Assembly (NCBI GenBank): GCA_013041925.1
Contig: JABDRB010000003.1
Coordinates: 372,001 to 436,000 of the forward strand
Reading direction: 5' to 3'
Source: Akkermansiaceae bacterium
GTDB lineage: Bacteria > Verrucomicrobiota > Verrucomicrobiia > Verrucomicrobiales > Akkermansiaceae
DNA: 64,000 nucleotides
In this document: in pieces, positions 16,945 to 25,204 of the stretch
Layout: each line of letters begins with the position of its first letter
Position numbering within the stretch: position 1 is the stretch's first letter
Program-made: the position numbers and the translations under genes
The notes under the pieces: model-generated
What the model saw: the letters and a program-made list of their open reading frames with translations, nothing else
Told to the model about the DNA's origin: nothing
Databases searched by the model: none

Positions 16945-17934
16945 ATGACAAAAACCACACTCCACCGCCTCGGTCTCCTCGCACTCCCCATGCTCATCAG
17001 CGCCTCGCTGAATGCAGCCACGACAACCAACCCCGTGGGCGTTGAGAAAGTCACACTGCAGCCCAATCAATTCAACCTGTTAGGTGTTCGCCTCCATGGT
17101 GAAGTTGTCCTCACCGGCACCTTTGACGCATCTACTGGCAGTTCACTGACTGACACGGGAGCAAGTTTCTCCGGTCTCGTAGCAACCACAGAATACATTG
17201 TCGAACTTGCCGATGGTTCCAATTTTAATATTGTTGGCTCTGATGCTTCAGGCGATACCATTACTCTTCCCACTGTTGATCCTGCCGATGAGCAGGCCTA
17301 TAAAATACGTATAGCAAACACCCTCAACAGCGTTCTCGGAAACCCAACAAATCTCGCTAGCTCCGCAACTGGCAATCCGGCAGGGACTGATAGAGTTTGG
17401 ATTCCTAATGGTACATTATTTGATCAATATTATTACGTTACCCTTTCTGGTTCAGAAGGTTGGTATAAGGTTGGAGCCACGAGTGAAGGCCTAAAAGGGG
17501 ATTCAGTTGTGATCAATCCAGGAGCCGCCATCTATGTTGAGACGCTCGGTTCGACGACCGGCACTACTGACATCATGATTTCAGGGACAGTAAAGACCGT
17601 TCCAACCGCATATACAATTAGCCAAGAGTGGAACCTACTTAGCGGTGAGTATCCTGCGGGTCAAACTTTAGGCAACTCTGGTCTTTCTGCTAATATTGCC
17701 GGCTCTGCAGATGGTAACCCGGCAGGTGCTGACATTCTCTGGGCTCCTAACGGCGTATTATTTGATAAATATTATTACGTTACCCTTTCTGGTTCCGAGG
17801 GTTGGTATAAGGTAGGCGCCACGAGCGAAGGGCTAAAAGGTGACACGGTGCTTCCATCAGGCGTCTATCTCCAAGATGCTGATGCATCTGGTGGTGGTGT
17901 TATCACTCCGCCCACCTCATATAACAATCTCTAG
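16945..17934 (+). CDS. Secreted protein with two near-identical 43-residue repeats (TIGR02597-like)
   Basis: 329 residues with a signal peptide (MTKTTLHRLGLLALPMLISA, cleavage near LNAA). The rest is Gly/Ser/Thr-rich and beta-predicted. Two copies of a block centred on YYYVTLSGSEGWYKVGATSE lie 114 codons apart, each preceded by NPAG-D-W-PNG-LFD. The DNA is also near-identical across the block: 28 bp are perfect (17426-17453 against 17768-17795), then mainly third-position changes. I associate this architecture with a Verrucomicrobia-specific family (TIGR02597) from memory. The function is unknown. GC and codon use are lower and less C-biased than in flanking genes. Confidence 0.7.
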   Translation: MTKTTLHRLGLLALPMLISASLNAATTTNPVGVEKVTLQPNQFNLLGVRLHGEVVLTGTFDASTGSSLTDTGASFSGLVATTEYIVELADGSNFNIVGSDASGDTITLPTVDPADEQAYKIRIANTLNSVLGNPTNLASSATGNPAGTDRVWIPNGTLFDQYYYVTLSGSEGWYKVGATSEGLKGDSVVINPGAAIYVETLGSTTGTTDIMISGTVKTVPTAYTISQEWNLLSGEYPAGQTLGNSGLSANIAGSADGNPAGADILWAPNGVLFDKYYYVTLSGSEGWYKVGATSEGLKGDTVLPSGVYLQDADASGGGVITPPTSYNNL

Positions 17935-17965
17935 TATTAGAGCTTCGCGTCAAATTAAATACAAC

Positions 17966-18559
17966 ATGAAATTTAAATTAACATTCATTGCAATGGCGTT
18001 TAGCGCCTCAACTGCATTTGGAACAACTATACAAATAGATACTGGTGGTGGTTTTGCGCTTGACGACTTAATCGACAGCACATCTACTTCGCTAGATGGC
18101 GCAGGTTTTGCAGCATTCGGAGTCTACGGTGGTGGAGCCATCACGGATCTTGCTAGCTTAGTCTCTCAATTCACCATTGGTAATTTTGACAATGGTTCTG
18201 GCCTAGGCCTCACAACGACTGACATTAAGGAATTCGATGATTTTGGCACTAAAGCGGTTGGTTTCGATACTGGTCCATTTTTAAAATCCTCTACTTCAGG
18301 AGTTACAGGTGAAAACATTGCCGTAGCCTTCTGGAAAGGCGGTAGTGACATATCCACAGCTACAGAAGCCGTGGTATTTGAATTTACCGCTCTTTACGAA
18401 ACTGGTCCTACTCCGGTGTCTATTAACTATTTGGACGAGGCAGGCACATTGGTTTTCGGAAATTCAAAGATACAAACAGCTGTTCTCGTCCCCGAACCAT
18501 CATCCCTCGCCCTGCTTGGACTCGGTGCCACCGCCCTGCTCTTCCGCCGCAGGATGTAG
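17966..18559 (+). CDS. PEP-CTERM sorting-signal protein
   Basis: 197 residues from the ATG at 17966; a signal peptide follows (MKFKLTFIAMAFSASTAFG). The C-terminus is a textbook PEP-CTERM signal: VPEPSS, then a hydrophobic stretch LALLGLGATALLF, then RRRM. Such proteins are processed by exosortases and delivered to the surface or extracellular matrix. The mature region is Gly/Thr-rich with no recognised domain. It starts 31 bp after the preceding secreted-repeat gene, and both are AT-richer than their surroundings, so they look like one transcription and transfer unit. A strong terminator follows. No exosortase is present in this window. Confidence 0.85.
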   Translation: MKFKLTFIAMAFSASTAFGTTIQIDTGGGFALDDLIDSTSTSLDGAGFAAFGVYGGGAITDLASLVSQFTIGNFDNGSGLGLTTTDIKEFDDFGTKAVGFDTGPFLKSSTSGVTGENIAVAFWKGGSDISTATEAVVFEFTALYETGPTPVSINYLDEAGTLVFGNSKIQTAVLVPEPSSLALLGLGATALLFRRRM

Positions 18560-18583
18560 CCGGCCCCCACCATTAAAATATCC

Positions 18584-18616
18584 AAACGGACGTCACCTCG
18601 GTGCCGTCCGTTTTTT
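18584..18616 (+). terminator. Rho-independent terminator
   Basis: Stem AAACGGACG (18584-18592) pairs with CGTCCGTTT (18605-18613), with a 12-nt loop and a T run to 18616. It ends the secreted-repeat/PEP-CTERM unit. Confidence 0.85.
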
Positions 18617-18637
18617 CTGCCTCGGTGTCTGAAATGA

Positions 18638-19789
18638 CTAGAGCCCTGGCGGAGTCATCAGCGAGAAATACCACCCCCACACCTGCCACCCCCAGAAGAT
18701 CCAGCAGACACCACCAAAGGCGAGGCTGGGCCCGAAGGGTAGACGTTGCCCGAATCCCATCCGCCCGAGGACCGCTAGGACAATACTAAACAGGCAGGCG
18801 ACAAAGATCGTAAACAGCACCGACTGCCAACCGAGGCATGCCCCGAGCATTCCCATCAAGTAAACGTCCCCCATCCCCATCGCCTCACGCGGGATGGTCA
18901 CCTTGCGCGCTTTTCCATCGAGCGATTTCATCTCCTCAATCATCAACGTCTTCCCATTCAGCACGACATGGTCACCTTTGATGGTCAGCGTCTTAGCTTT
19001 GATCTTTTTACCATCCACACGAAAGCTGCTGCCTTCGATAATCAACTGGTCGCTATCGCGGTAGAAAAGATCGGACCACCCGTGAGCTTCACCGTCGATG
19101 ACAAAACACAGTTCTTGATCGGGGTCATTTTCGTCCTCGGGTTCGCGTAACATCCAATCGACCGACTTCTCAAACTCCATGTTCTTTTTGCCAAACGCGA
19201 GTTTACCCAATAAAACCACCGCCCACAGGCCACCAAAGCCTGCGAGAAACCCTTTCACCGACATCCATAGCCCATCCTGCCACCCGTGCCTCTGCCCTTC
19301 GAGGTAGAGATGATGTTGCACCAACACGGCGGCAACCACCCCCAGCCCCATCCCCAGCCAGGTCACCTGCAGAGGGATCACCATCAGCTCGGCATCCACA
19401 AAAACCACCACCACCAGCAACGCCATCAGGATCATGTAAAAAAGTGCCTCACCTGGATTCTGCGGAAATGCCATCCACATCAGCAAAAACAACAGCGCAG
19501 TGAGCAACTCAACCGCAAAATACCGAAACGGAATCTTACACTTGCACTCGGCACACTTCCCTCCTTGAGCGAGCCAAGTAAACAGCGGAATGTTCCGATA
19601 CCACGGAATGTCCTTGTTGCAGGTTGGGCAAAATGACCGCTTCGGTTCGTTCACCGACAACCCACGCGGCAGCCGGTAAATGGCAACGTTGAGAAACGAC
19701 CCCACACAGGCACCGAGCACAAAGGCAGAAACAACAAGGATAGGATGCTGCCAGTTGACGGCTTGCATGGATTCAAAAATTGTCGGCAT
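18638..19789 (-). CDS. pilD: Prepilin peptidase (A24 family) with a large cytoplasmic insertion
   Basis: Cleaves and N-methylates type IV prepilins or type II pseudopilins at the inner membrane. Seen: GSFLNVAIYRLPRG, the cytosolic zinc pairs FCPTC and CAECKC, the first catalytic Asp in VVFVDAELMVIP, and the second in GMGDVYLMG (GxGD). At 383 residues it is about 90-100 longer than usual. The excess lies between the two aspartates, about residues 205-315. It is a charged, beta-rich stretch (SFRVDGKKIKAKTLTIKG, VVLNGKTLMI) that would sit in the cytoplasm. No pilin genes are adjacent. Its leader carries a CCAAATA heptamer array. Confidence 0.88.
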   Translation of the reverse strand: MPTIFESMQAVNWQHPILVVSAFVLGACVGSFLNVAIYRLPRGLSVNEPKRSFCPTCNKDIPWYRNIPLFTWLAQGGKCAECKCKIPFRYFAVELLTALLFLLMWMAFPQNPGEALFYMILMALLVVVVFVDAELMVIPLQVTWLGMGLGVVAAVLVQHHLYLEGQRHGWQDGLWMSVKGFLAGFGGLWAVVLLGKLAFGKKNMEFEKSVDWMLREPEDENDPDQELCFVIDGEAHGWSDLFYRDSDQLIIEGSSFRVDGKKIKAKTLTIKGDHVVLNGKTLMIEEMKSLDGKARKVTIPREAMGMGDVYLMGMLGACLGWQSVLFTIFVACLFSIVLAVLGRMGFGQRLPFGPSLAFGGVCWIFWGWQVWGWYFSLMTPPGL

Positions 19790-19805
19790 GCCTCAGTTTT
19801 AGACT

Positions 19806-19834
19806 CCAAACACCAAATACCAAATACCAAAATA
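19806..19834 (-). repeat. Heptamer array CCAAAYA upstream of the prepilin peptidase
   Basis: Units on the + strand: CCAAACA, CCAAATA, CCAAATA, CCAAAATA. They lie 17 bp before the minus-strand start at 19789. The unit matches the array at 8334-8354. Confidence 0.6.
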
Positions 19835-19872
19835 CCGTTAAAAAACATTTACCTACCCATCACGGTGCATAT

Positions 19873-20014
19873 GGAGTGCGGGAGCTTGATCCCGCTTTTT
19901 CCTGAACCGGCTTGACGATTCTGCTCCAGCGAAGCTGCACCTCCCAGCACGATGAAACCCCGCCGCTGTCGTCAAGCCGACCTCCCAAAAAGCTGCGTCC
20001 AGCCGCAGCACTCC
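19873..20014. repeat. 142-bp REP/BIME-like element: two inverted arms, each with its own hairpin
   Basis: This occupies most of the 313-bp gap 19790-20102. The left arm is 19873-19918 and the right arm 19969-20014; the reverse complement of the right arm aligns to the left over about 46 bp. Both begin GGAGTGC and end GGCTTGACGA. Each arm holds a hairpin followed by TTTTT: GCGGGA/TCCCGC (19878-19895) on the + strand, and GCTGCG/CGCAGC in the right arm on the minus strand. The stems differ in sequence but keep pairing, which suggests selection for structure. A frame through it has no plausible protein. Confidence 0.7.
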
Positions 20015-20102
20015 AAAATGCAGCTCAAAATCATTGAGCAAAATTCCGTCAACGAGTCCTCCGAAGCTTTACGCGAAGGGGTATTCCGTCTAAATAAAAC
20101 TC

Positions 20103-21422
20103 ATGCGCGATCTCAAAGCCACTGCCCACGCCACCGCCATGCGCCTTACTGGTGCCGGGCATATCGCCTATTTTGCCGGCGGCTGTGTCAGGGACACCCT
20201 GCTCGGCATCGACCCCAAGGACTACGACATCGCAACCTCCGCCACACCGGATGAGGTGCAAACCTTATTCCCCCAATCCAACGCGATCGGCGCACACTTC
20301 GGGGTCATCCTCGTCAAACAAGGCGGTCACCCGTTCGAGATCGCCACCTTCCGTCATGATGGATCCTACAAGGACGGCCGACACCCAGAATCCGTGACGT
20401 TCTCAACACCGGAGGAGGACGCCCGTCGGCGCGACTTCACCGTCAACGGGCTGTTTCAAGACCCCCAAAACGGAGAAATCATCGACTTCATCGACGGCCA
20501 GACCGACCTCCATGCTGGCCTTCTCCGTGCCATCGGGTCACCCGCCGACCGCTTTCAAGAAGACGCACTCCGACTCATGCGCGCCGTGCGTTTTGCCACC
20601 ACCCTCGGGTTTAACATCGAACCCGACACCTGGTCGGCCATCTGCGCAAAGGCACATACCTTGGAAAAAATAAGCGCCGAGCGCATCCGCGATGAGTTTA
20701 CTCGCATCCTCATATCCAACAACAGAGCCAAAGGTCTTGACCTGCTCACCGAGAGCGGACTCATGCGTCATATCGTTCCGGAGGTTTACGACCTCATCGG
20801 CTGCGAACAACCACCCCAATGGCACCCCGAGGGCGATGTCTATACCCATACCCGCATCATGCTCGAGATGCTGGAAGATGACCCGTCGCCAGAACTCGCC
20901 CTGTCGGTACTGCTCCACGATATCGGCAAACCCGCCACCTACACCTACGATGAATCCGACAACCGGATCCGCTTCAACGGCCACGACCGCGTCGGCGCCG
21001 AGATGACCGAAACCATCTTGCGCCGATTAAAATATTCCAATCACACCATCGATGACGTCTGCGCCATGGTGCGTAACCACATGAACTTCATGAACGTGCA
21101 GCAGATGCGTACCGCCAAGGTGAAACGCTTCATGGCCCGCCCGACCTTTGAGGAGGAAATGGAGCTGCACCGAGTCGATTGCGCCAGCAGCAATGGATTC
21201 ACCGACAACTACGAGTTCCTGCGTGCACGCGAGGAAGAATTTGCCGCCGCCCCCCTCATCCCGCCACCTCTGGTAACAGGCAAAGACCTCATCGACCTCG
21301 GACTCGATCCCGGCCCGCAGTTTAAAGAAATTCTCAGCCAAATCCAGACCGAGCAACTCGAAGGCCGACTGGATGATCGTGAAAGCGCACTGACGTTCAC
21401 ACGTAAAACGCTGGGTTTGTAA
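20103..21422 (+). CDS. cca: CCA tRNA nucleotidyltransferase / poly(A) polymerase family, with HD domain
   Basis: Adds or repairs the 3' CCA of tRNAs. The N-terminal nucleotidyltransferase head shows FAGGCVRDTLLG and the DxD in KDYDIATSA, with EDARRRDFTVNGLF and the RNA-binding ERIRDEFTRIL. The second half has an HD-type phosphohydrolase motif, SVLLHDIGKPATY. 439 residues. Head plus HD is a common bacterial arrangement; poly(A) polymerase activity cannot be excluded by motifs. The ATG at 20103 immediately precedes the conserved head domain. It is convergent with the DUF151 gene. Confidence 0.92.
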   Translation: MRDLKATAHATAMRLTGAGHIAYFAGGCVRDTLLGIDPKDYDIATSATPDEVQTLFPQSNAIGAHFGVILVKQGGHPFEIATFRHDGSYKDGRHPESVTFSTPEEDARRRDFTVNGLFQDPQNGEIIDFIDGQTDLHAGLLRAIGSPADRFQEDALRLMRAVRFATTLGFNIEPDTWSAICAKAHTLEKISAERIRDEFTRILISNNRAKGLDLLTESGLMRHIVPEVYDLIGCEQPPQWHPEGDVYTHTRIMLEMLEDDPSPELALSVLLHDIGKPATYTYDESDNRIRFNGHDRVGAEMTETILRRLKYSNHTIDDVCAMVRNHMNFMNVQQMRTAKVKRFMARPTFEEEMELHRVDCASSNGFTDNYEFLRAREEEFAAAPLIPPPLVTGKDLIDLGLDPGPQFKEILSQIQTEQLEGRLDDRESALTFTRKTLGL

Positions 21423-21447
21423 AATTGGGCGTATCGAGCCCTCCCTC

Positions 21448-21912
21448 TCACAGCTCCTCGCCCGCTTCGCCCTCGGCTTTATTTTTCAGGTCGGCCAAGA
21501 CATCGGACATGTCCTTCAACTCATCCCACACGTGCCGCAGCACAAAAATAGGTGCATCCTGCCTCACACAAAGTGCCAAACAATCACTCGGCCGAGCATC
21601 CATCTCGACCACCTTGCGCTCCATCACTTCATTTTCAGCCACCAACAATAACCGCGCATAAAAAACTTCCCCCTCCGTCTTCACAATGACCGCTCGCTCA
21701 ATCTCAGCACCAAAGGCGTCCAACATCTGGGAAAATAAATCATGTGTCAGTGGCCGCGGTGGCTTCACCCCAGACATCACCGCATTAATCGACGCCCCAA
21801 TCGCCGGCTCAATATAAAATACGATCACCTTCTCCCCATCCCCTAAAAACACAGCACACCCAGCGGAGGTCGGCATCAAGGCCACGGGCTCTACTCTCAC
21901 ATGATCTTTCAT
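21448..21912 (-). CDS. Bifunctional-nuclease-domain (DUF151) protein
   Basis: From the ATG at 21912 the product has 154 residues and begins MKDHVRVEPVALMP. The DUF151/BFN core is recognisable: GEKVIVFYIEPAIGASI, PRPLTHDLFSQML and the conserved ARPSDCLALCVRQDAPIFV. Plant and bacterial BFN proteins have been linked to RNase/DNase activity and stress, but the in vivo role is unclear. A longer reading from 21954 overlaps the preceding gene by 17 bp. The acidic C-terminal tail (NKAEGEAGEEL) is unremarkable. It is probably co-transcribed with the upstream carbonic-anhydrase-like gene. Confidence 0.85.
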   Translation of the reverse strand: MKDHVRVEPVALMPTSAGCAVFLGDGEKVIVFYIEPAIGASINAVMSGVKPPRPLTHDLFSQMLDAFGAEIERAVIVKTEGEVFYARLLLVAENEVMERKVVEMDARPSDCLALCVRQDAPIFVLRHVWDELKDMSDVLADLKNKAEGEAGEEL

Positions 21913-21937
21913 TATCGTATCTTGGGTAATTACTCTT

Positions 21938-22465
21938 TTAAACCTTCCCACCATTCGGTCTGGCCAGAAACTTGCGGGAAACTTTCACGTATTTTTCCGC
22001 CCAATATTTAATCCCCTTCTGCTTCTCCTTATCGAGTGTTTTTACCACTTTGGCAGGACTTCCGAGAACAAGTGACCCAGGCGGTATTTCCATCCCACCC
22101 GTCACCAGCGCATGGGCCCCGATGATGGATCGCTCACCAATCACCGCCCCATCCAGAATACAGGCACCCATTCCCACCAATACCTCATCCTTCACCGTGC
22201 AGGCGTGCACGATCGCTCCGTGACCCACCGTCACCCACTCACCAATGGTGACTCCGTAATCATCCGCCAGATGCACCACCGCATTGTCTTGGATATTGGA
22301 TTTAGGGCCAATCACGATCTCGTTGATGTCGCCGCGTAATGTCGTGTTATACCAGACACTCGCATCTTCTCCGATGCTAACCCGACCAATTACGTCCGCA
22401 CTCCCCGCAACAAAGGCGCTAGGATCGATCTCCGGGGAAATCCCTTCAAATGTTTCAATTGCCAT
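21938..22465 (-). CDS. Gamma-carbonic-anhydrase-like hexapeptide protein
   Basis: 175 residues from MAIETFEG (22465). A left-handed beta-helix is built of hexapeptide rungs (VIGRVSIGEDASVW, EIVIGPKSNIQDNAVVH, VTIGEWVTVGHGAIVHACT). The three metal-binding histidines of the family are present in NAVVH and GHGAIVH. It belongs to the YrdA/PaaY-type group, where carbonic anhydrase activity varies. In-frame codons upstream to 22552 add a non-conserved segment. It is followed by the DUF151 gene, 25 bp downstream of its stop if that gene starts at 21912. Confidence 0.88.
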   Translation of the reverse strand: MAIETFEGISPEIDPSAFVAGSADVIGRVSIGEDASVWYNTTLRGDINEIVIGPKSNIQDNAVVHLADDYGVTIGEWVTVGHGAIVHACTVKDEVLVGMGACILDGAVIGERSIIGAHALVTGGMEIPPGSLVLGSPAKVVKTLDKEKQKGIKYWAEKYVKVSRKFLARPNGGKV

Positions 22466-22606
22466 GCCATCAATGTATCGCGTCTTGCTAGTTTTCACAA
22501 GACGGGTTTTCACCTGTTGCATTCCCCCCATTGCAATGACATACTTCCGCACACCTCCTCTCCGCTTGATTCATCCACATCCGGAAGACCACACCCCCTC
22601 GCCCTC

Positions 22607-23425
22607 ATGAAGGAAATATACACCATCCTCGCCATCGTCATTTTTGCCTATGCACTCCGGTCATGCAAAACGACGATTCTGCGCAAACTCGGCGCGCTCG
22701 TCATGCTCATTGCATCTGGCCTGTGCTTCTACCTCTTAACCGACAGCATCTGGTGGGGGCTCGCTGCTGCCGCAACATGGTTTTTCCTCCCATGGGTCGA
22801 GCTCCTCACCCGCATCCGCAAAATGCGCATGCCCCTCGAAAACAAACTGGAACAACGGTTCTCCACCAATGTCACCGACTTCCCTGATGCCCAAAAACAT
22901 ATTCGCCTGCTCGAACAAGCCAGCTTCGAGCATATCCGAAATTGCAGTTGGAACCTCGGCGGCATGGAACAACTTTATCAACTCTACTGGAATGCCGAGA
23001 CAAGAAGCGTGGTGTCGCTTTGCCTCTGTGAACAATCCAACATCACTTTTTCCTACCTTACCATCACCTCACGAGACATCTGTGATGGTATCTGGCGCAC
23101 CACCAACTTCCCCTTTTCCCCGACCCTCAAACCTACACCTAGTGTCCACTGGAACCAGATCAACTGCGTGCACGACAACCCCCTCAAACTCATCGAGCAC
23201 CACCACCAATTTCTCAGCAGGCAGGGGTTTATTGCGGATGACCTCAGCATCCCAGACCCCGACATCCTCGAGTCAGAAATCGAACACGAACTGCGCCGAC
23301 AAATCGACCACAACCTTCAAAAAGGGATCATCCAGCTCACGGATGATGGTAACTTCCGTTACACCGCCCGCGGACTACTCTACCTCTGGCGCCAGTTCAT
23401 CCGGGATATGATCCGCCTCTGCTGA
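22607..23425 (+). CDS. Membrane protein of unknown function with soluble C-terminal domain
   Basis: 272 residues from the ATG at 22607 (MKEIYTILAIVIF). Two or three hydrophobic segments fill residues 1-65 (YTILAIVIFAYAL, KLGALVMLIASGLCFYLL, SIWWGLAAAATWFFLPWV). A soluble domain of about 205 residues follows, rich in aromatic residues and Cys, and ends in a short helical region (HELRRQIDHNLQKG). I do not recognise the family. It is divergent from the carbonic-anhydrase-like gene and convergent with the phosphorylase homologue. Confidence 0.7.
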   Translation: MKEIYTILAIVIFAYALRSCKTTILRKLGALVMLIASGLCFYLLTDSIWWGLAAAATWFFLPWVELLTRIRKMRMPLENKLEQRFSTNVTDFPDAQKHIRLLEQASFEHIRNCSWNLGGMEQLYQLYWNAETRSVVSLCLCEQSNITFSYLTITSRDICDGIWRTTNFPFSPTLKPTPSVHWNQINCVHDNPLKLIEHHHQFLSRQGFIADDLSIPDPDILESEIEHELRRQIDHNLQKGIIQLTDDGNFRYTARGLLYLWRQFIRDMIRLC

Positions 23426-23438
23426 GCCAAAAAAGACG

Positions 23439-25166
23439 TCAAGAATACATCTTTGTATAATACTCGTCCGCCATCCGGTCGGAGTCGAAGAATGGGACAA
23501 CGTCATTCATGCTGTTGAGCACGATCTTCCACCAGCTCTCTTGGTTATCATAATAAGCAGGAAGAACTTTCGTCTCGAGAAGCTGATAAAATCCGAGCAT
23601 GTCATGCTGGTCTCGTGCATCATCGGAAAGGGATCGGTCAGCCTCGGGGATAATAAAGGAATTATGTCCATCCTTAGCAAACTCACAGACCCAACCATCA
23701 AACGTGGAGAAATTCACGCTGCCATTCATCGCTGCAGACATGCCCGATGTCCCAGAGGCTTCACGAGTGACCACGGGATTATTCAACCAGATGTCTGAGC
23801 CATCTTTGAGCAACTTCGACAGCGACAACTCATAACCTACCACCACCGTGGCATTGGCATATTTTTTGGTCAAATTCACCAAATGATTAAAGGTATCAAT
23901 CGCACCGTAATCCTTTGGATACGGCTTACCCGCCCAAATAATCTGCACCGGGCGGTCCGCATTCTCAAGAATCGCCTCGAAACGCTCGATATCACGTGTG
24001 ATCAAATCCGCACGCTTGTAACCCGCAAAACGACGGGCCCAGACGATTGTCAGATAATCTGGATCCAGAAGCCGACCCGTCTGGTCAGCCACCTCCTTGA
24101 ACAACAACTTCTTAAGTTCACGCTTACGCTTGGCTAGCGCCTTGATATCACCGGCGACACGAGCCGCCTCCAACGCCTCGTCGACCCAGTATTTTTTATT
24201 CTGCGCATTGGTCACATGATCAATTTCACAGATACTATCGTAACCTTTCCACATCTCACGTGAAACTTCCCCATGAAGCTTGGAAACCGCATTCGATTTA
24301 TGACTCATCCTCAGAGCAGCGAGTGAATGGTTAAATTCATCTCCCTCAACCCCCACGAGTTGGCGAACCTCATCCTGTGACAATCCACTGAAAAACGTAA
24401 ACTTACTCAGCAAGTCAAAACTCGACTTCTCATTACCCGCCTCAACCGGCGTGTGCGTCGTAAACACAAAACGCTTTTTCACCTCCTCAAGAGACTGATA
24501 CTTCGCATACACATGAAATGCCGCAGAAAGTGCATGCGCCTCATTCATATGCCACACATCCGGATCAACCCCAAGGTGATCAAGCAGCGTCGCTCCTCCC
24601 ACACCCAGTAAAATATACTGAGCCGTGCGAGTCAGGAAATCAGAGTCGTAGAGGCGGTGCGAAATCGTCCGTGACATCACGTCATTTTCTTCAATATCCG
24701 TCGTCAGTAAAAACATCGGAGCCGATCCAAAGGTATCCGCTGGCAAATACATCACCTTCACCCAAACGTCGTGATCGTGAATCTTAATGGTGAATTTAAT
24801 CCCCGTCTCCTGAAGAAAATGATAAATCTTCCGGCGTGACTGCACCGCCATCTCCCGGTCCTCTCCACGTGCCTGATTGTAATAACCATAAGACCACAGA
24901 ATCCCAATACCAATGAGGTTCTGCTTCAGATCATAGGCACTACGCATGTGCGAACCCGCAAGAAAGCCAAGCCCACCAGAATAGATTTTCAAGGTCTGAT
25001 CAATCGCAAATTCAGAGCTAAAATAAGCAACGCTCTTCGTATACTTCGGGTTGATCTCGTACGGATGCTTGTAAGGTTCGGGTAAAAAACTCATAATGAC
25101 TTGGTGCTGGAACGCTTGATACCGCTCCATCCCCTCTAAGCCAAGAAGGATTTGTGTCTTTTTCAT
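23439..25166 (-). CDS. GT35 alpha-glucan phosphorylase homologue lacking the PLP lysine
   Basis: 575 residues from the ATG at 25166 (MKKTQILLG). It is a short-type glycogen/maltodextrin phosphorylase homologue: VAYFSSEFAIDQTLKIYSGGLG, HMNEAHALSA, VFTTHTPVEAGNE, IVWARRFAGYKRADL and IWAGKPYPKD are family blocks. The cofactor site should read EA(S/C)GxxxMK; here it reads EASGTSGMSAAMN, so residue 477 is Ser (codon at 23736-23738 on the minus strand). Schiff-base formation with pyridoxal phosphate at that position is not possible. It may be a non-PLP glycosyltransferase, a regulatory homologue, or use another lysine. The name phosphorylase should be treated as homology only. Confidence 0.85.
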   Translation of the reverse strand: MKKTQILLGLEGMERYQAFQHQVIMSFLPEPYKHPYEINPKYTKSVAYFSSEFAIDQTLKIYSGGLGFLAGSHMRSAYDLKQNLIGIGILWSYGYYNQARGEDREMAVQSRRKIYHFLQETGIKFTIKIHDHDVWVKVMYLPADTFGSAPMFLLTTDIEENDVMSRTISHRLYDSDFLTRTAQYILLGVGGATLLDHLGVDPDVWHMNEAHALSAAFHVYAKYQSLEEVKKRFVFTTHTPVEAGNEKSSFDLLSKFTFFSGLSQDEVRQLVGVEGDEFNHSLAALRMSHKSNAVSKLHGEVSREMWKGYDSICEIDHVTNAQNKKYWVDEALEAARVAGDIKALAKRKRELKKLLFKEVADQTGRLLDPDYLTIVWARRFAGYKRADLITRDIERFEAILENADRPVQIIWAGKPYPKDYGAIDTFNHLVNLTKKYANATVVVGYELSLSKLLKDGSDIWLNNPVVTREASGTSGMSAAMNGSVNFSTFDGWVCEFAKDGHNSFIIPEADRSLSDDARDQHDMLGFYQLLETKVLPAYYDNQESWWKIVLNSMNDVVPFFDSDRMADEYYTKMYS

Positions 25167-25204
25167 GACTTGCATTCCCACCCATCAATGAGGATACTAC
25201 CCTC

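Noticed and set aside
22517-22606. Longer start for the membrane protein at 22607
   Set aside because: The extra 30 residues are Ser/Pro/His-rich, overlap the region of the divergent gene's leader, and precede a normal membrane-protein start.
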